Assembly: GCF_003946245.1 (NCBI RefSeq)
Contig: NZ_RHNN01000013.1
Location: 1-64,000, forward strand
Direction: 5' to 3'
Origin: Levilactobacillus cerevisiae
GTDB lineage: Bacteria > Bacillota > Bacilli > Lactobacillales > Lactobacillaceae
Length of the DNA: 64,000 bases
In this document: positions 27,426 to 36,487 of the stretch, piece by piece
Layout of the letters: each line of letters begins with the position of its first letter
Numbering within the stretch: the stretch's first letter is position 1
Position numbers and translations under genes: made by a program
The notes under the pieces: generated by a model
Databases searched by the model: none
The model's input: the letters and a program-made list of their open reading frames with translations, nothing else
Told to the model about the DNA's origin: nothing

Positions 27426-27975
27426 AGAGGTCCTCGTTGTTGAGGGCAAAGACGATACCAAACAGATCAATCGTGCGGTCAACGCCGATACCATTGAGAC
27501 GCGGGGGTCAGCGATTGATGACGATACCCTGGCCTTGATTGAGAAATTAGCGGATCAGCGGGGAATCATTATCTTCACCGATCCTGATTTTTCCGGAGAA
27601 AAGATTCGTAAGATCGTGGCCGAAGCCGTGCCCAACGCCAAACACGCCTTTCTTCCCAAGAAGGAGGGCCGTCCGGACAAGGCTGGCGGGTCCCTCGGCG
27701 TGGAGCATGCCAGTCCGGAAGCCATTCGGGCCGCACTGAATCACGTGTACACGGAAACGACCGCGGCACCGACCTTGATTACCCACGAAGACCTGTTGGC
27801 CGCTGGGCTGATTGGTGGGGCTGGGGCCAAGGAACGCCGGGAACAGTTAGGCGAGTTGTTACAGATTGGCTACGTCAACGGGAAACAACTTGAGAAACGC
27901 CTACGTATGTTTGGCATTCAACCGGCTGATTTTGCGGCCGCTCTCAAGCAAGTACGGGCAAAGGAGAATGATTAA
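27412..27975 (+). CDS. rnmV: Ribonuclease M5 (5S rRNA maturation)
   Basis: 187 residues. The Toprim domain is evident: VVEGKDDTKQI holds the catalytic Glu, and IIFTDPDFSGEKIRKIV holds the DxD-type metal site. RNase M5 cuts precursor 5S rRNA with ribosomal protein uL18. The start is ATG 27412, inside the end of the TatD gene, with AGGAG 13 bases upstream; a longer frame upstream is only the overlap with tatD. It is directly followed by rsmA with no gap. Confidence 0.94.
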   Translation: MKKIKEVLVVEGKDDTKQINRAVNADTIETRGSAIDDDTLALIEKLADQRGIIIFTDPDFSGEKIRKIVAEAVPNAKHAFLPKKEGRPDKAGGSLGVEHASPEAIRAALNHVYTETTAAPTLITHEDLLAAGLIGGAGAKERREQLGELLQIGYVNGKQLEKRLRMFGIQPADFAAALKQVRAKEND

Positions 27976-28866
27976 ATGAAGAATGCAGTACCCGAAATTG
28001 GTTCACCAGCACGGACTAAGGCGATTCTGAATCGGTATCATTTGGTAGCGAAGAAGAGTCTGGGGCAGAACTTCTTGTCCGATCTTAATATATTACGAAA
28101 TATCGTTGCGGCTGGGGATGTGACTGAACAGGATAACGTGATTGAAATTGGCCCTGGGATTGGCGCGTTGACCGAGCAACTTGCCAAGCGGGCGCACAAG
28201 GTTGTCGCGTTTGAAATTGACGAAAACCTCCTCCCTGTGCTCGATGAGACCTTGCTTGATTACAATAACGTTAAGATCATCAATGAAGACATCTTAAAGG
28301 TGAACCTGCCCGAGGTCGTCAAAGATGAGTTCGAACCCGGTCATCCGCTAAAATTGGTGGCCAACTTGCCATACTACATCACAACACCGATTCTGATGGC
28401 CGTGCTACAGAGCACCGTGGACTTCGACGCTATCGTGGTTATGATGCAGGCAGAAGTGGCCGATCGGATGGTGGCATCGCCTGGCAGTAAGGCGTACGGT
28501 TCCTTGTCCGTGGTCATGCAGTACCGGGCCCACGTGGAAATTGCGTTTGACGTTCCGCGGACGGCCTTCATTCCCCAACCCAACGTGGATTCCGCAATTT
28601 TACGCTTAACGCCGCGCGAACCGTTGCCAGTCAATCCGTACGAAGACAAGGCCTTGTTTAGTTTTGTTAAGGGATGCTTTGCGCACCGGCGGAAATCCTT
28701 GTGGAACAATTTACAAGGTATCTTCGGCAAGCAACCGGAAGTTCGCGAACGAATTGAATCCGTCTTAAATCAAACGAAAATTTCGCGACAACTACGGCCA
28801 GAACGGCTGACCTTGATAAATTTCATCGAATTAACCAACGCTTTCCACAATGAAGGACTTATGTAA
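27976..28866 (+). CDS. rsmA: 16S rRNA dimethyladenosine transferase
   Basis: 296 residues. This is the KsgA/RsmA enzyme, which dimethylates two adjacent adenosines in the 3' hairpin of 16S rRNA using S-adenosylmethionine. Diagnostic stretches are [23 protein letters not shown] (SAM motif I), [21 protein letters not shown] (the catalytic NLPY motif) and [12 protein letters not shown]. The ATG begins right after the rnmV stop codon, with an AAGGAG site inside rnmV. It closes the tatD-rnmV-rsmA operon. Confidence 0.97.
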   Translation: MKNAVPEIGSPARTKAILNRYHLVAKKSLGQNFLSDLNILRNIVAAGDVTEQDNVIEIGPGIGALTEQLAKRAHKVVAFEIDENLLPVLDETLLDYNNVKIINEDILKVNLPEVVKDEFEPGHPLKLVANLPYYITTPILMAVLQSTVDFDAIVVMMQAEVADRMVASPGSKAYGSLSVVMQYRAHVEIAFDVPRTAFIPQPNVDSAILRLTPREPLPVNPYEDKALFSFVKGCFAHRRKSLWNNLQGIFGKQPEVRERIESVLNQTKISRQLRPERLTLINFIELTNAFHNEGLM

Positions 28867-28886
28867 CCCTTACCAATTGAGGATTC

Positions 28887-28944
28887 TTGCGGTTTGTTAG
28901 CTGTTGTGGTATAATTTGCAATTCTTGTGAAACGGTGCTATAAT
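28887..28944 (+). promoter_or_regulatory. Tandem sigma-A promoters of veg
   Basis: First promoter: TTGCGG 28887-28892 and TATAAT 28910-28915, spacing 17. Second: TTTGCA 28915-28920 and TATAAT 28939-28944, spacing 18. The -10 box of the first touches the -35 box of the second. The veg promoter is also known to be very strong in Bacillus. Confidence 0.7.
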
Positions 28945-28965
28945 TGTTTCACAGAGGTGAAGTGC

Positions 28966-29202
28966 ATGCCAACAAGTTTAGCGAACATTAAGAACAAACT
29001 GGACGATCGTATCGGCGAAAAGTTGATGGTGATTGCCCAGGCCGGTCGTAAGAAAACGACAGAGCGGCATGGAATTCTTCGGGAAACCTATCCAGCCGTT
29101 TTCGTGGTGGATTTAGACCAAAACGAAAATTCGTTCGAACGGGTTTCATACAGTTATACCGATATTTTAACTAAAAACATCGAAGTCGACTTTGATGAAT
29201 AA
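28966..29202 (+). CDS. veg: Veg family protein
   Basis: 78 residues from ATG 28966 with AGAGGTGA upstream. The sequence is the compact SH3-like Veg protein: LANIKNKLDDRIGEKLMVIAQ, GRKKTTERHGIL, YPAVFVVDLDQ. In Bacillus, Veg promotes biofilm formation and is very highly expressed. Position between rsmA and ispE is conserved in Firmicutes. It is driven by two tandem promoters of its own. Confidence 0.94.
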   Translation: MPTSLANIKNKLDDRIGEKLMVIAQAGRKKTTERHGILRETYPAVFVVDLDQNENSFERVSYSYTDILTKNIEVDFDE

Positions 29203-29208
29203 ATAATT

Positions 29209-29231
29209 GGGCCTACTGAGGCCTTTTTATT
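29209..29231 (+). terminator. Terminator after veg
   Basis: GGCCT-ACTG-AGGCC hairpin followed by TTTTTATTTT. Confidence 0.7.
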
Positions 29232-29448
29232 TTGGCCATTTTTTCGTGGGTGAGGGCTAATCACGTATTTTTTTCCTGAAATACCTGGCACCCAAACAGG
29301 GGATTATTGGGTTATTGATGTAAATGTTCGCCAAGTGACCTTCTTTTGTCACACACTCTTTTTATTTTGGTTGAAACCATAGTATAATGGGCTTAATTAG
29401 AATTACGAGAACGGTAGGCAACCTACCCAGTAGAATTCAGGTGAGCTC

Positions 29449-30303
29449 ATGCAACTGATTGAAAAGGCGCCAGCGAAGATCAACCTCGGCCTTGATACCC
29501 CGTACCATCATCAGGATGGCGCGGAGGAGTGGAACATGGTCATGACGTCCGTGGACTTGGCGGATTATGTCGAAATCCAAACGTTAACCAAACACAAACG
29601 CATCCGGGTCGCCTCGGATAGCGGTTTTTTACCCAACGATCAGCGGAATCTGGCTTTTCAAGCGGCCCATTTGTTACAGACGAAATACCACATTGATGAG
29701 GGCGTCAACATTCGCATCAAGAAAAACATACCGGTGGCCGCCGGTTTAGGTGGGGGCTCATCGGACGCAGCGGCCGTTCTGCGCGGCTTGAATCAAGCGT
29801 GGGGTCTTGACCTCAGTTGGCAGGAACTCGCCGAATTGGGGCTGCAGATTGACTCTGACGTGCCGTATTGTGTCTATGGTCGCACGGCACACGTCCGGGG
29901 ACGGGGAGAACGGATTACGCCACTGTCCAAATTACCGGCGGCCTGGGTCGTTTTGGCAAAGCCCAAGGTGAGTGTTTCGACGCCCACCATCCTTCAACAG
30001 ATTCATTATGATCATTTGGAACACCCCAATATTGAAGCGCTTTTACGCGCCGTCCGGGAACAAGACATCGACGGGATGTGTGCCGTGATGGGCAACGCGT
30101 TAGAGCCACTAACGGCTCACCGGTATCCAGAGATCACCCAACTCAAGCAACAAATGATGAAGTTTGGTGCCGATGCCGCGCAAATGAGTGGCACGGGCCC
30201 CACCGTTTTTGGCCTGTGCAGCAAGCAATCGCGGGCACAACGGGTATTTAACGGCATGAAGGGCTTCTGTCGGGAAGTGTATTTGGTACGACCGTTACCG
30301 TAG
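29449..30303 (+). CDS. ispE: 4-diphosphocytidyl-2-C-methylerythritol kinase (IspE)
   Basis: 284 residues. GHMP-kinase features: EKAPAKINLGLD at the start, PVAAGLGGGSSDAAA as the ATP-binding loop and MSGTGPTVFGLC at the end. IspE phosphorylates CDP-methylerythritol in the MEP isoprenoid pathway, yet this window also contains mvaA of the mevalonate pathway. Lactobacilli are known to keep an ispE gene without a working MEP pathway, so here it may act on another sugar alcohol or serve a different role. The ATG has a weak AGGTGAG site close by. A TATAAT at 29382 is a possible -10. Confidence 0.93.
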   Translation: MQLIEKAPAKINLGLDTPYHHQDGAEEWNMVMTSVDLADYVEIQTLTKHKRIRVASDSGFLPNDQRNLAFQAAHLLQTKYHIDEGVNIRIKKNIPVAAGLGGGSSDAAAVLRGLNQAWGLDLSWQELAELGLQIDSDVPYCVYGRTAHVRGRGERITPLSKLPAAWVVLAKPKVSVSTPTILQQIHYDHLEHPNIEALLRAVREQDIDGMCAVMGNALEPLTAHRYPEITQLKQQMMKFGADAAQMSGTGPTVFGLCSKQSRAQRVFNGMKGFCREVYLVRPLP

Positions 30304-30422
30304 ACCTTTTTCACCATGAGCTATGCGGTCAAACATTAGATTGTCCCAAGTTTAGTATAGCTTATGTTTTTTAGGCTCAACTGAACCTGTGTGGTATGTT
30401 TGGAGCTAAGAGGGTGAAGCTG

Positions 30423-30989
30423 ATGTTGAAGTTTAAGAAAATATATTCTAAGTCTTTTATTCGGCAGTTTGGTAATCAAGCAAATCAGTTCAGTGAAATG
30501 TCAGCTCTTTCTGATTCACCATACATTGATTTAAGAAAGATTAGTAAGCTAATTGGTATGGGTATTATTTATGATTCTCTCTCAGAGCATAATTCTGGAA
30601 CAGACAGTTGGTGTAATGGGAACGTACATGTAAATCAAAGAGTTTCTGAAACTAAGAATAGATTTACCATTGCCCATGAAATTGGTCATGAATTATTTGG
30701 TCACCATAACTTAGTTTGTCGTCCGAATTATTTGGCGTCGTATCAAAAGGTGCTAGAGAAAAGTCGTGAAATGACGGCTAATACTTTCGCTGAAACACTG
30801 CTCATGCCCCGGATACTCTTGGTAAAATTGGCGAGTGGGATAATTAGGAAGAATCAATTTGATGCCGCGGGACTAACAGCACAACAAGTTAGCATGATTA
30901 CGGACACGATTTCAGAAGAACTTGTTCTGTCTAGAAAGATGGTTAAATATAGATTTCAAAATGTAAGAATTTTTGTAAATCAACAATAG
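30423..30989 (+). CDS. ImmA/IrrE family metallo-endopeptidase
   Basis: 188 residues from ATG 30423 after AGAGGGTG. The zinc-binding helix TIAHEIGHELFGHH is intact, with the downstream Glu-containing helix REMTANTFAETLLMP typical of the family. In phages and mobile elements these peptidases cut a partner repressor to switch gene expression. No repressor or phage gene lies next to it. The gene is visibly richer in A and T than its neighbours (many AAA, TTT and ATT codons), which suggests horizontal gain. It stands between ispE and a glycosylase gene. Confidence 0.86.
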   Translation: MLKFKKIYSKSFIRQFGNQANQFSEMSALSDSPYIDLRKISKLIGMGIIYDSLSEHNSGTDSWCNGNVHVNQRVSETKNRFTIAHEIGHELFGHHNLVCRPNYLASYQKVLEKSREMTANTFAETLLMPRILLVKLASGIIRKNQFDAAGLTAQQVSMITDTISEELVLSRKMVKYRFQNVRIFVNQQ

Positions 30990-31015
30990 TAGTGAATTAT
31001 TAGGAGTGATAAGCC

Positions 31016-31594
31016 ATGAATGCAGACGAGATTTTCCAAGCCATTCAAGCCGATCCGGCCAACCAGGCCTTTACCCAACAGGGGATGTTACCGCTGTACC
31101 ACATTGACCCCAACGCGGAAATCCTGCTGGTCAGTCAGGCGCCCAGTCGGCAGGCACAAGCGTCGATGACGTTTTGGGATGATCCCAGTGGAAACCGACT
31201 GCGGGACTGGATGGGCGTCACCAAGGATCAGTTTTACAATTCTGGCAAGCTGGCCGTGATGCCCTTGGACTTTTACTATCCAGGCAAGCACGCTCACGGT
31301 GGGGACTTACCGCCGCGAAAGGGCTTTGCGGAAAAGTGGCACCCATCGTTGTTGGCGTTGATGCCTAAAATCAAGCTGACATTACTGATCGGACAGTACG
31401 CGCAAAAGGCTTACCTGCCCAAACGGGAGAAAACGTTGACGGCCACGGTTGCGCACTATGCCGATTATCTGCCGGACTACTTCCCGTTGGTCCACCCCTC
31501 ACCGCTCAATTACGGCTGGATGCATCAACATCCGTGGTTTGAAACGACAGTTGTTCCTGAGTTACAGGCTCAGGTGGGAAAAATTATTCTTTAA
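31016..31594 (+). CDS. Uracil-DNA glycosylase family protein
   Basis: 192 residues. The fold signature is present: an early ILLVSQAPSRQAQ segment in the place of the water-activating loop, LLIGQYAQKAYL, and the C-terminal VHPSPLNYGW motif that binds the DNA minor groove. The first motif is changed from the classical GxAPG form, so activity on uracil in DNA is likely but not certain. The ATG is preceded by TAGGAGTG. It ends at a clear terminator. Confidence 0.85.
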   Translation: MNADEIFQAIQADPANQAFTQQGMLPLYHIDPNAEILLVSQAPSRQAQASMTFWDDPSGNRLRDWMGVTKDQFYNSGKLAVMPLDFYYPGKHAHGGDLPPRKGFAEKWHPSLLALMPKIKLTLLIGQYAQKAYLPKREKTLTATVAHYADYLPDYFPLVHPSPLNYGWMHQHPWFETTVVPELQAQVGKIIL

Positions 31595-31637
31595 AAAAAG
31601 CAGGCTAGTCGCAGGTAATTACCTGTCGCCCTGAAAA

Positions 31638-31681
31638 GTCGTCACCAGTTATCTTCAGCGATAGTTGGTGACGACTTTTTG
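31638..31681 (+). terminator. Terminator after glycosylase gene
   Basis: GTCGTCACCAGTTATC pairs with GATAGTTGGTGACGAC (two G-U pairs) and is followed by TTTTTG. Confidence 0.82.
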
Positions 31682-31837
31682 TTTGCCAAACAACGGATAG
31701 TCTTAAAGAAACTCTGCGGCCAATTACATCACTTTAGCATATTACAATCATGATGAAGATGATCCAGTAGAGAATTTCTAGTAAAGGTAGTCAGTTGCAG
31801 TCGTCACAAACACGGTCTACGGTAACGTAGTGATTAA

Positions 31838-32007
31838 GCACAATCAAAACCGGAGGAGGCCAGAGGTGGAGGCAGCTGTGTCGACGGTGTTAGCTGGGAA
31901 CCAGCTTACACCGTGGGACGCGTTTGGAGACTGTCGTTTTTGGACAGGCTTCAAACCGAGCCGGAGGACCGCCCCTCAGGCCGCAGGCGGTCCCCATAGC
32001 AGCCGGA
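31838..32007 (+). repeat. Repeat family B, copy 3
   Basis: A 170-base copy: ACCGGAGGAGGCCAGAGG, CAGCTGTGTCGACGGTG, the hairpin TAGCTGGGAACCAGCTTA, GGGACGCGTTTGGAGAC, then GGAGGACCGCCCC...GCAGGCGGTCC and AGCAGCCGGAAT. Close to copy 8 at 63480. The short frame that runs through it is not a gene. Confidence 0.85.
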
Positions 32008-32037
32008 ATGAAGCACCCAGCACCCAATTTACATTGT

Positions 32038-32158
32038 CGAAACGTGTGACCAAAGGCAGCTGACTCCGCTTAAAACGGATAGCCGAACAATCCAAGCCCG
32101 GGATTATCCGGCTATCCGCCTTAATGCTCGCCAGCTAACCGCCTTTTGTCGCACTCTT
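32038..32158 (-). repeat. Repeat family C, copy 1
   Basis: Read on the minus strand: GAGTGCGACAAAAGGCGG at the left, GCGAGCATTAA, a hairpin GGATAGCCG...CGGCTATCC around GGGCTTGG, TTAAGCGGAGTCAGC, and CACGTTTCG at the right. It lies downstream of xylQ and in the same direction. Confidence 0.82.
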
Positions 32159-32165
32159 TCCAAAC

Positions 32166-32222
32166 AAAAAGTCCCCATACTACCAACGACTCGCGGGTCG
32201 CTAGTGGCATGGAGACTTTTTA
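32166..32222 (-). terminator. Terminator of xylQ
   Basis: On the minus strand a long imperfect hairpin (AAAAAGTCTCCATGCCACTA pairing with TAGTATGGGGACTTTTT) ends in a T run. Confidence 0.7.
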
Positions 32223-32245
32223 AGATATCAGGTTAAATGCAGAAC

Positions 32246-34534
32246 TTACAGGGTAACCGTAACTGAGTCGCCAGCTAAGGCAGCCTTCGTTACTTGGCCA
32301 TTTTCATGAACCAGAACGGTCGCAGAACCAGACAAGCCGGTAGTCGTAACCTTCAGTTCGTTGCCGTGACGGTCAACCGTGACCTTACCAGCATCTTTCC
32401 CTTTTTGATCAACGACTGCTACGGACGTGGTGCCTTCGTGCATGTCGTACAGGTTGATGTCGAGGTCCTTGGTGAAGTCGTAGTCGGCGTGGACAGCCTT
32501 AGGATTCCGCAACAGAATTGTGTTGTCCTTGGCCAGAACAGGGAGGGCTAACTCACTGTAGTCCTTGCTGAACCATTTGCCATCTTGCACGTCGTAGACT
32601 TCACTGTCGTCAATGATACTAGTCCACTTGCCGGCTGGCAGGTAGAGGTTGACGTGGCCTTCGTGGTTGAAGACGGGGGCAACTAAGATTTGACTCCCCA
32701 GCATGTACTGGTTGTCCAGGGTGTGGGTGGTGAGGTCGCTCATAAAGTCGAACCACATTGGCCGCATCAGTGGGTTACCGTAAGCTGTGTTGTGGGCAGC
32801 TTGGGTGTACAGGTAAGGCATCAGGGACAACTTCAGGTTAACGAACTTCCGGGTGTTGTCCACAGCTTCGTCATCGAAGTTCCATGGCACACGGTAAACG
32901 TTGCTACCATGGTAACGACTGTGAGAAGACAACAGACCAAATTGGGTCCACCGCTTGTAAAGGTCAGCAGTTGGCGTATCTGGACCATCTTCGAACCCAC
33001 CAATATCATGGCTCCAGAAAGCGAAACCAGAACTCAGGAAGGAGAGCCCACCATGTAAGGTGTCAGCCATGTTCTTGAAGGTTGACAGTGCGTCGCCACC
33101 CCAGTGAACAGGGAACTTTTGTGAACCGACAGTTGCGGAACGGGCGAAGACAACGGCTTCATCGGCACCCTTAGCTTCAGCGATCGTGTCAAAGACAGCT
33201 TCGTTGTATTGCAGGGTGTAGTAGTTGTGTTCGCGTTTTGGATCGGAGCCGTCAAAGAAGACAGCGTCGTCAACGGGAATCCGTTCACCAAAGTCGGTCT
33301 TGAAGCAATCCACACCCATGTCAAGCAGGGCTTGGAGCTTGCTCTTGTACCATTTAACGGCGTCAGGGTTGGTGAAGTCGACGAATGCATTGCCGGCTTG
33401 CCACAGGTCCCATTGCCAGATATTGCCATCTTCGCGCTTGACGAAGTAGCCGTTCTTCTTGCCTTCTTCAAACATCTTCCCTTTTTGGGCGATGTACGGG
33501 TTGATCCAGACACAGACCTTGATACCACGGTCATGAATCTTCTTGATCAAGCCTTCAGGGTCTGGGAATTCGTCGCGATCCCATTCCATGTTGGACCATT
33601 CAAAGCCCTTTTGCCAGAAGCAGTCAAAATGGAAGACATCCAAAGGAATTTCGTGATCCTTCATGCCGTCAATGAACTTCATAACGGTTTCTTCACTGTA
33701 ATCAGTGGTGAAGGAAGTCGTCAACCAGAGGCCGAATGACCATGCTGGTGGCAATTGCATCTGACCCGTCAATTGGGTGTAACGGTGCAAGATTTCTTGA
33801 GGCGTTGGGCCGTAGATCACGTAGTACTGTAAGGATTGACCCTCAGTGCTAAATTGAACCCGGTCAACGTTTTCGGACGTAATTTCAAAGTCAACGGGTT
33901 GTGGTTGGTCCACGAAGACCCCGTAGCCGGCATCCGTTAAGTAGAAGGGGATGTTCTTGTAAGATTGTTCGGAAGCAGTCCCACCATCTTGGTTATCAAT
34001 GCGAACTTCTTGGCCGTTCTTAATGAAGTTACCGAAGCGTTCGCCGAGGCCGTAAACCTTGTCGTCCACGCCAACGTTCAGTTGTTCACGCATGTAGTCT
34101 TTGTTCGTGTCCTTGTCGTGAATCACGCCTTGGGCCTTGTCCAAAGATTGGGTCAACAGGTGGTCACCATGTAAGAAGTCTAATTGGAAGGCCGTCTTAA
34201 ATGGAATCCGGGCAGTTAAGTCGCCTGACTTGAAGGTTAATTCGTCATCGCCCGTGGTAATAGCCACGTCAGGATTTTGGTTATCAATGTGGTAAGAAGG
34301 ACCCTTCGTATCCTGGTCGAAGTGGGTCAGCTTAACGCCAATCACGCCTTCAACTGGGGAAGTCAGGTTAATCGTACTCATACCTAAGTTTAGTTCGTCG
34401 CCGCGTTCATTGATGAACTTGAATGGGGCGTACAGCGTCAATTGCTTGTCCGTCTGCTTATAATCGAAAGCTTCACGTGGTGATTCAATCTGGTATTGTG
34501 GCCGGTCTAACCAGTAGCCATTCGTAAACTTCAT
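32246..34534 (-). CDS. xylQ: Alpha-xylosidase, GH31 (XylQ/YicI type)
   Basis: 762 residues, close to the length of YicI. The GH31 nucleophile is Asp414 in FKTDFGERIP and the acid-base Asp481 in HWGGDALSTF. The residues around WINPYIAQKG and FGERFGNF also fit alpha-xylosidases. The enzyme removes alpha-1,6-linked xylose from isoprimeverose and xyloglucan oligosaccharides. It is intracellular (no signal peptide). It is divergent from the isoprimeverose transporter xylP with a ROK regulator behind it, so the locus imports and cleaves isoprimeverose. Its promoter (TTGACA 34613-34618, TACACT 34590-34595, minus strand) carries a cre site over the -35 box. The ATG follows AGAGGTG. Confidence 0.93.
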   Translation of the reverse strand: MKFTNGYWLDRPQYQIESPREAFDYKQTDKQLTLYAPFKFINERGDELNLGMSTINLTSPVEGVIGVKLTHFDQDTKGPSYHIDNQNPDVAITTGDDELTFKSGDLTARIPFKTAFQLDFLHGDHLLTQSLDKAQGVIHDKDTNKDYMREQLNVGVDDKVYGLGERFGNFIKNGQEVRIDNQDGGTASEQSYKNIPFYLTDAGYGVFVDQPQPVDFEITSENVDRVQFSTEGQSLQYYVIYGPTPQEILHRYTQLTGQMQLPPAWSFGLWLTTSFTTDYSEETVMKFIDGMKDHEIPLDVFHFDCFWQKGFEWSNMEWDRDEFPDPEGLIKKIHDRGIKVCVWINPYIAQKGKMFEEGKKNGYFVKREDGNIWQWDLWQAGNAFVDFTNPDAVKWYKSKLQALLDMGVDCFKTDFGERIPVDDAVFFDGSDPKREHNYYTLQYNEAVFDTIAEAKGADEAVVFARSATVGSQKFPVHWGGDALSTFKNMADTLHGGLSFLSSGFAFWSHDIGGFEDGPDTPTADLYKRWTQFGLLSSHSRYHGSNVYRVPWNFDDEAVDNTRKFVNLKLSLMPYLYTQAAHNTAYGNPLMRPMWFDFMSDLTTHTLDNQYMLGSQILVAPVFNHEGHVNLYLPAGKWTSIIDDSEVYDVQDGKWFSKDYSELALPVLAKDNTILLRNPKAVHADYDFTKDLDINLYDMHEGTTSVAVVDQKGKDAGKVTVDRHGNELKVTTTGLSGSATVLVHENGQVTKAALAGDSVTVTL

Positions 34535-34560
34535 GGATAAACACCTCTTAGATTTTTTTG

Positions 34561-34575
34561 AAAATTGAATTTCTT
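34561..34575. promoter_or_regulatory. Candidate ROK-repressor operator, xylQ side
   Basis: GAAAATTGAATTTC, an inverted repeat between the xylQ promoter and its start codon. The same word occurs at the matching place before xylP (34972-34986). Confidence 0.55.
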
Positions 34576-34589
34576 AATCGACAACCACA

Positions 34590-34626
34590 GTGTACGTTGA
34601 TATTCAGAAAATGTCAACGCTTTCAC
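34590..34626 (-). promoter_or_regulatory. xylQ promoter with CcpA cre site
   Basis: On the minus strand TTGACA (34613-34618), a 17-base spacer and TACACT (34590-34595). The cre site TGAAAGCGTTGACA (34613-34626) overlaps the -35 box and matches the TGWAANCGNTNWCA consensus fully, so glucose repression by CcpA is expected. Confidence 0.8.
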
Positions 34627-34935
34627 AAAGAATTTCCCGAAAAAAATCGATTCACAGCAGGAGACCAATTTGGAAATTGGCGAAAGCGGGTCTGTCATTT
34701 ATAGAAAGAAAAGCTGACGATTTCAGGACAACCGGTTGCACAACTTAATCAGCGGATAACCGCAGGCTGACGCAGATTTCAGCCGATTCAGATTGCCAGC
34801 GAAAACTTAAGAAAATTAAGTTTTTCGGTACCGTTTTTGCACAATCTCTGGCGGAAAAGACCGTGCGATAGTCTTGAGCCAATTCAGAGATAGCGAAACG
34901 ACTGAGAATAAGTGGTTGCGGCCCTAAATTGCTTA

Positions 34936-34964
34936 TTGACAACTGGAAGCGGTTACAGTATGCT
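34936..34964 (+). promoter_or_regulatory. xylP promoter with cre site in the spacer
   Basis: TTGACA 34936-34941, 17-base spacer, TATGCT 34959-34964. TGGAAGCGGTTACA (34944-34957) lies in the spacer and matches the cre consensus with one change. Confidence 0.8.
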
Positions 34965-34971
34965 ATGTTTT

Positions 34972-34986
34972 GAAAATTGAATTTTC
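34972..34986. promoter_or_regulatory. Candidate ROK-repressor operator, xylP side
   Basis: GAAAATT-G-AATTTTC is a perfect 15-base palindrome just downstream of the xylP -10 box, placed where a bound repressor would block transcription. Confidence 0.6.
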
Positions 34987-35056
34987 TTGAACGTCGACGA
35001 TTCAGCTATGATTCAGGTTTCATAATTTGGGTTTATAAATTATAGAGGTGTTTAAT

Positions 35057-36466
35057 ATGAGTGAAAATGCTCCTAAAGCAGTGACTGCCATGAAGAACAT
35101 GGTGCCATGGAACGAACGTATTGCTTATAGCTTTAGTGACTTCGCCTGCAACCTGTCCTTCCAAATGGTTGGGACGTACTTAATGATTTTTTACACGGAT
35201 ACATTTGGTTTGAGTGCCGCTGCCGTTGGGACTTTGTTCCTGGCCGCACGGATTGTTGATGCGTTCGACGGCCCATTCTGGGGAATCATGATTGACCATA
35301 CACATACTAAGTGGGGGAAGAGCCGGCCGTACTGGTTATGGTTCTCGATTCCATTTGCCGTGTTCTGTGTGTTGGTCTTCACCACACCAAGCATGAGCTT
35401 AACTGGTAAATTAGTTTGGGCTTACGTGACCTACATTGGGGTCGACGTGCTGTACTCAGCCGTTAACATTCCAATTACTTCTATCTTGCCATCATTGACT
35501 AGCAACCCCCAAGAACGGGTAACGTTGTCCACGATTCGTCAATTCATGGGAACTGCTGGTGCCACCATTATTACTGGGATCACGTTGACCATGGTTGCCT
35601 TCTTCGGTCACGGCTCCACAACCAGCGCCCGTGGCTGGTTCATCTGGGCCTTGATTGTTGGGATCATCGTTGTGATCATTTTCGGTTTTGTGTTCAAGAA
35701 TACGACTGAACGGGTTCAAACGAAGAGCTCTCGTCAATCCATTCCAATCAAGGAATCCTTGAAAGCTTTGAAGCGTAACTGGCCTTGGGCAATCATCATC
35801 TTCATTAACTTCATCTACTGGATGGGGATGCAAACCCGGTCACAAGTTACTGTTTACTTCTTCAAATACAACATGCATGACGCAACGTTAGCTTCATTCG
35901 TCTTGAGTTTACAAATGGTTGCCTTGGTTGCCGTTGTCTTGACGCCATGGACTTCCAAGCGTATCGGTAAGCGAAACACCATGCTCGGTGGGATGATTCT
36001 CGCCGTTGTTGGCCAATTACTCTTGAGCTTGGGTGCTAACAGCTTGAGCGTGCCAATGATTATCTTCGCTACCATTGTCGGTTACTTAGGGACTGGTTAC
36101 GTTTCTGGCCTGATCGCCGTTATGTTAGCCGACGCCGTTGACTATGGTGAATGGAAGAATGGTGTGCGTGCCGAAGGAATTGTTACCTCATTCTCCAGTT
36201 TTAGTGCTAAATTAGGTATGGGGATTGGTGGGGTCATCACCGGTTGGATTTTGACTGGGACTGGCTACGTTGCCAACCATACCCAAAGCGCTGGCGCCTT
36301 ACACGGGATCGAATTGAACTACATTTGGGTCCCACTGTTAGGCTTCGCACTTTCTGGAATTGCTTTGATGTTCTACCACGTTGACGGTATCGAAAAGAAG
36401 ATGCAGAGCGACTTGGCTGAAAAGCATGCCCGTGAAAATGCAGAAGATGCTGAAGACGCTAAATAA
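35057..36466 (+). CDS. xylP: Isoprimeverose transporter, GPH family (XylP type)
   Basis: 469-residue membrane protein with 12 helices. GPH:cation symporter features: FSDFACNLSFQMVGTYLMIFYTD-like N terminus (seen at about 25-47), DAFDGPFWGIMIDHTHTKWGKSRPY after helix 2, and DYGEWKNGVRAEG in the second half. In L. pentosus, XylP imports isoprimeverose; the divergent alpha-xylosidase gene makes that substrate very likely here. ATG 35057 lies eight bases after AGAGG; a GTG three codons earlier overlaps that site. Followed by the ROK regulator after 21 bases. Confidence 0.92.
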   Translation: MSENAPKAVTAMKNMVPWNERIAYSFSDFACNLSFQMVGTYLMIFYTDTFGLSAAAVGTLFLAARIVDAFDGPFWGIMIDHTHTKWGKSRPYWLWFSIPFAVFCVLVFTTPSMSLTGKLVWAYVTYIGVDVLYSAVNIPITSILPSLTSNPQERVTLSTIRQFMGTAGATIITGITLTMVAFFGHGSTTSARGWFIWALIVGIIVVIIFGFVFKNTTERVQTKSSRQSIPIKESLKALKRNWPWAIIIFINFIYWMGMQTRSQVTVYFFKYNMHDATLASFVLSLQMVALVAVVLTPWTSKRIGKRNTMLGGMILAVVGQLLLSLGANSLSVPMIIFATIVGYLGTGYVSGLIAVMLADAVDYGEWKNGVRAEGIVTSFSSFSAKLGMGIGGVITGWILTGTGYVANHTQSAGALHGIELNYIWVPLLGFALSGIALMFYHVDGIEKKMQSDLAEKHARENAEDAEDAK

Positions 36467-36487
36467 ACGATAAAGTGAGTGAACTGC

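Noticed and set aside
31830-32063. 77-codon plus-strand frame between the glycosylase and xylQ
   Set aside because: It coincides with family B copy 3 and has no coding character.
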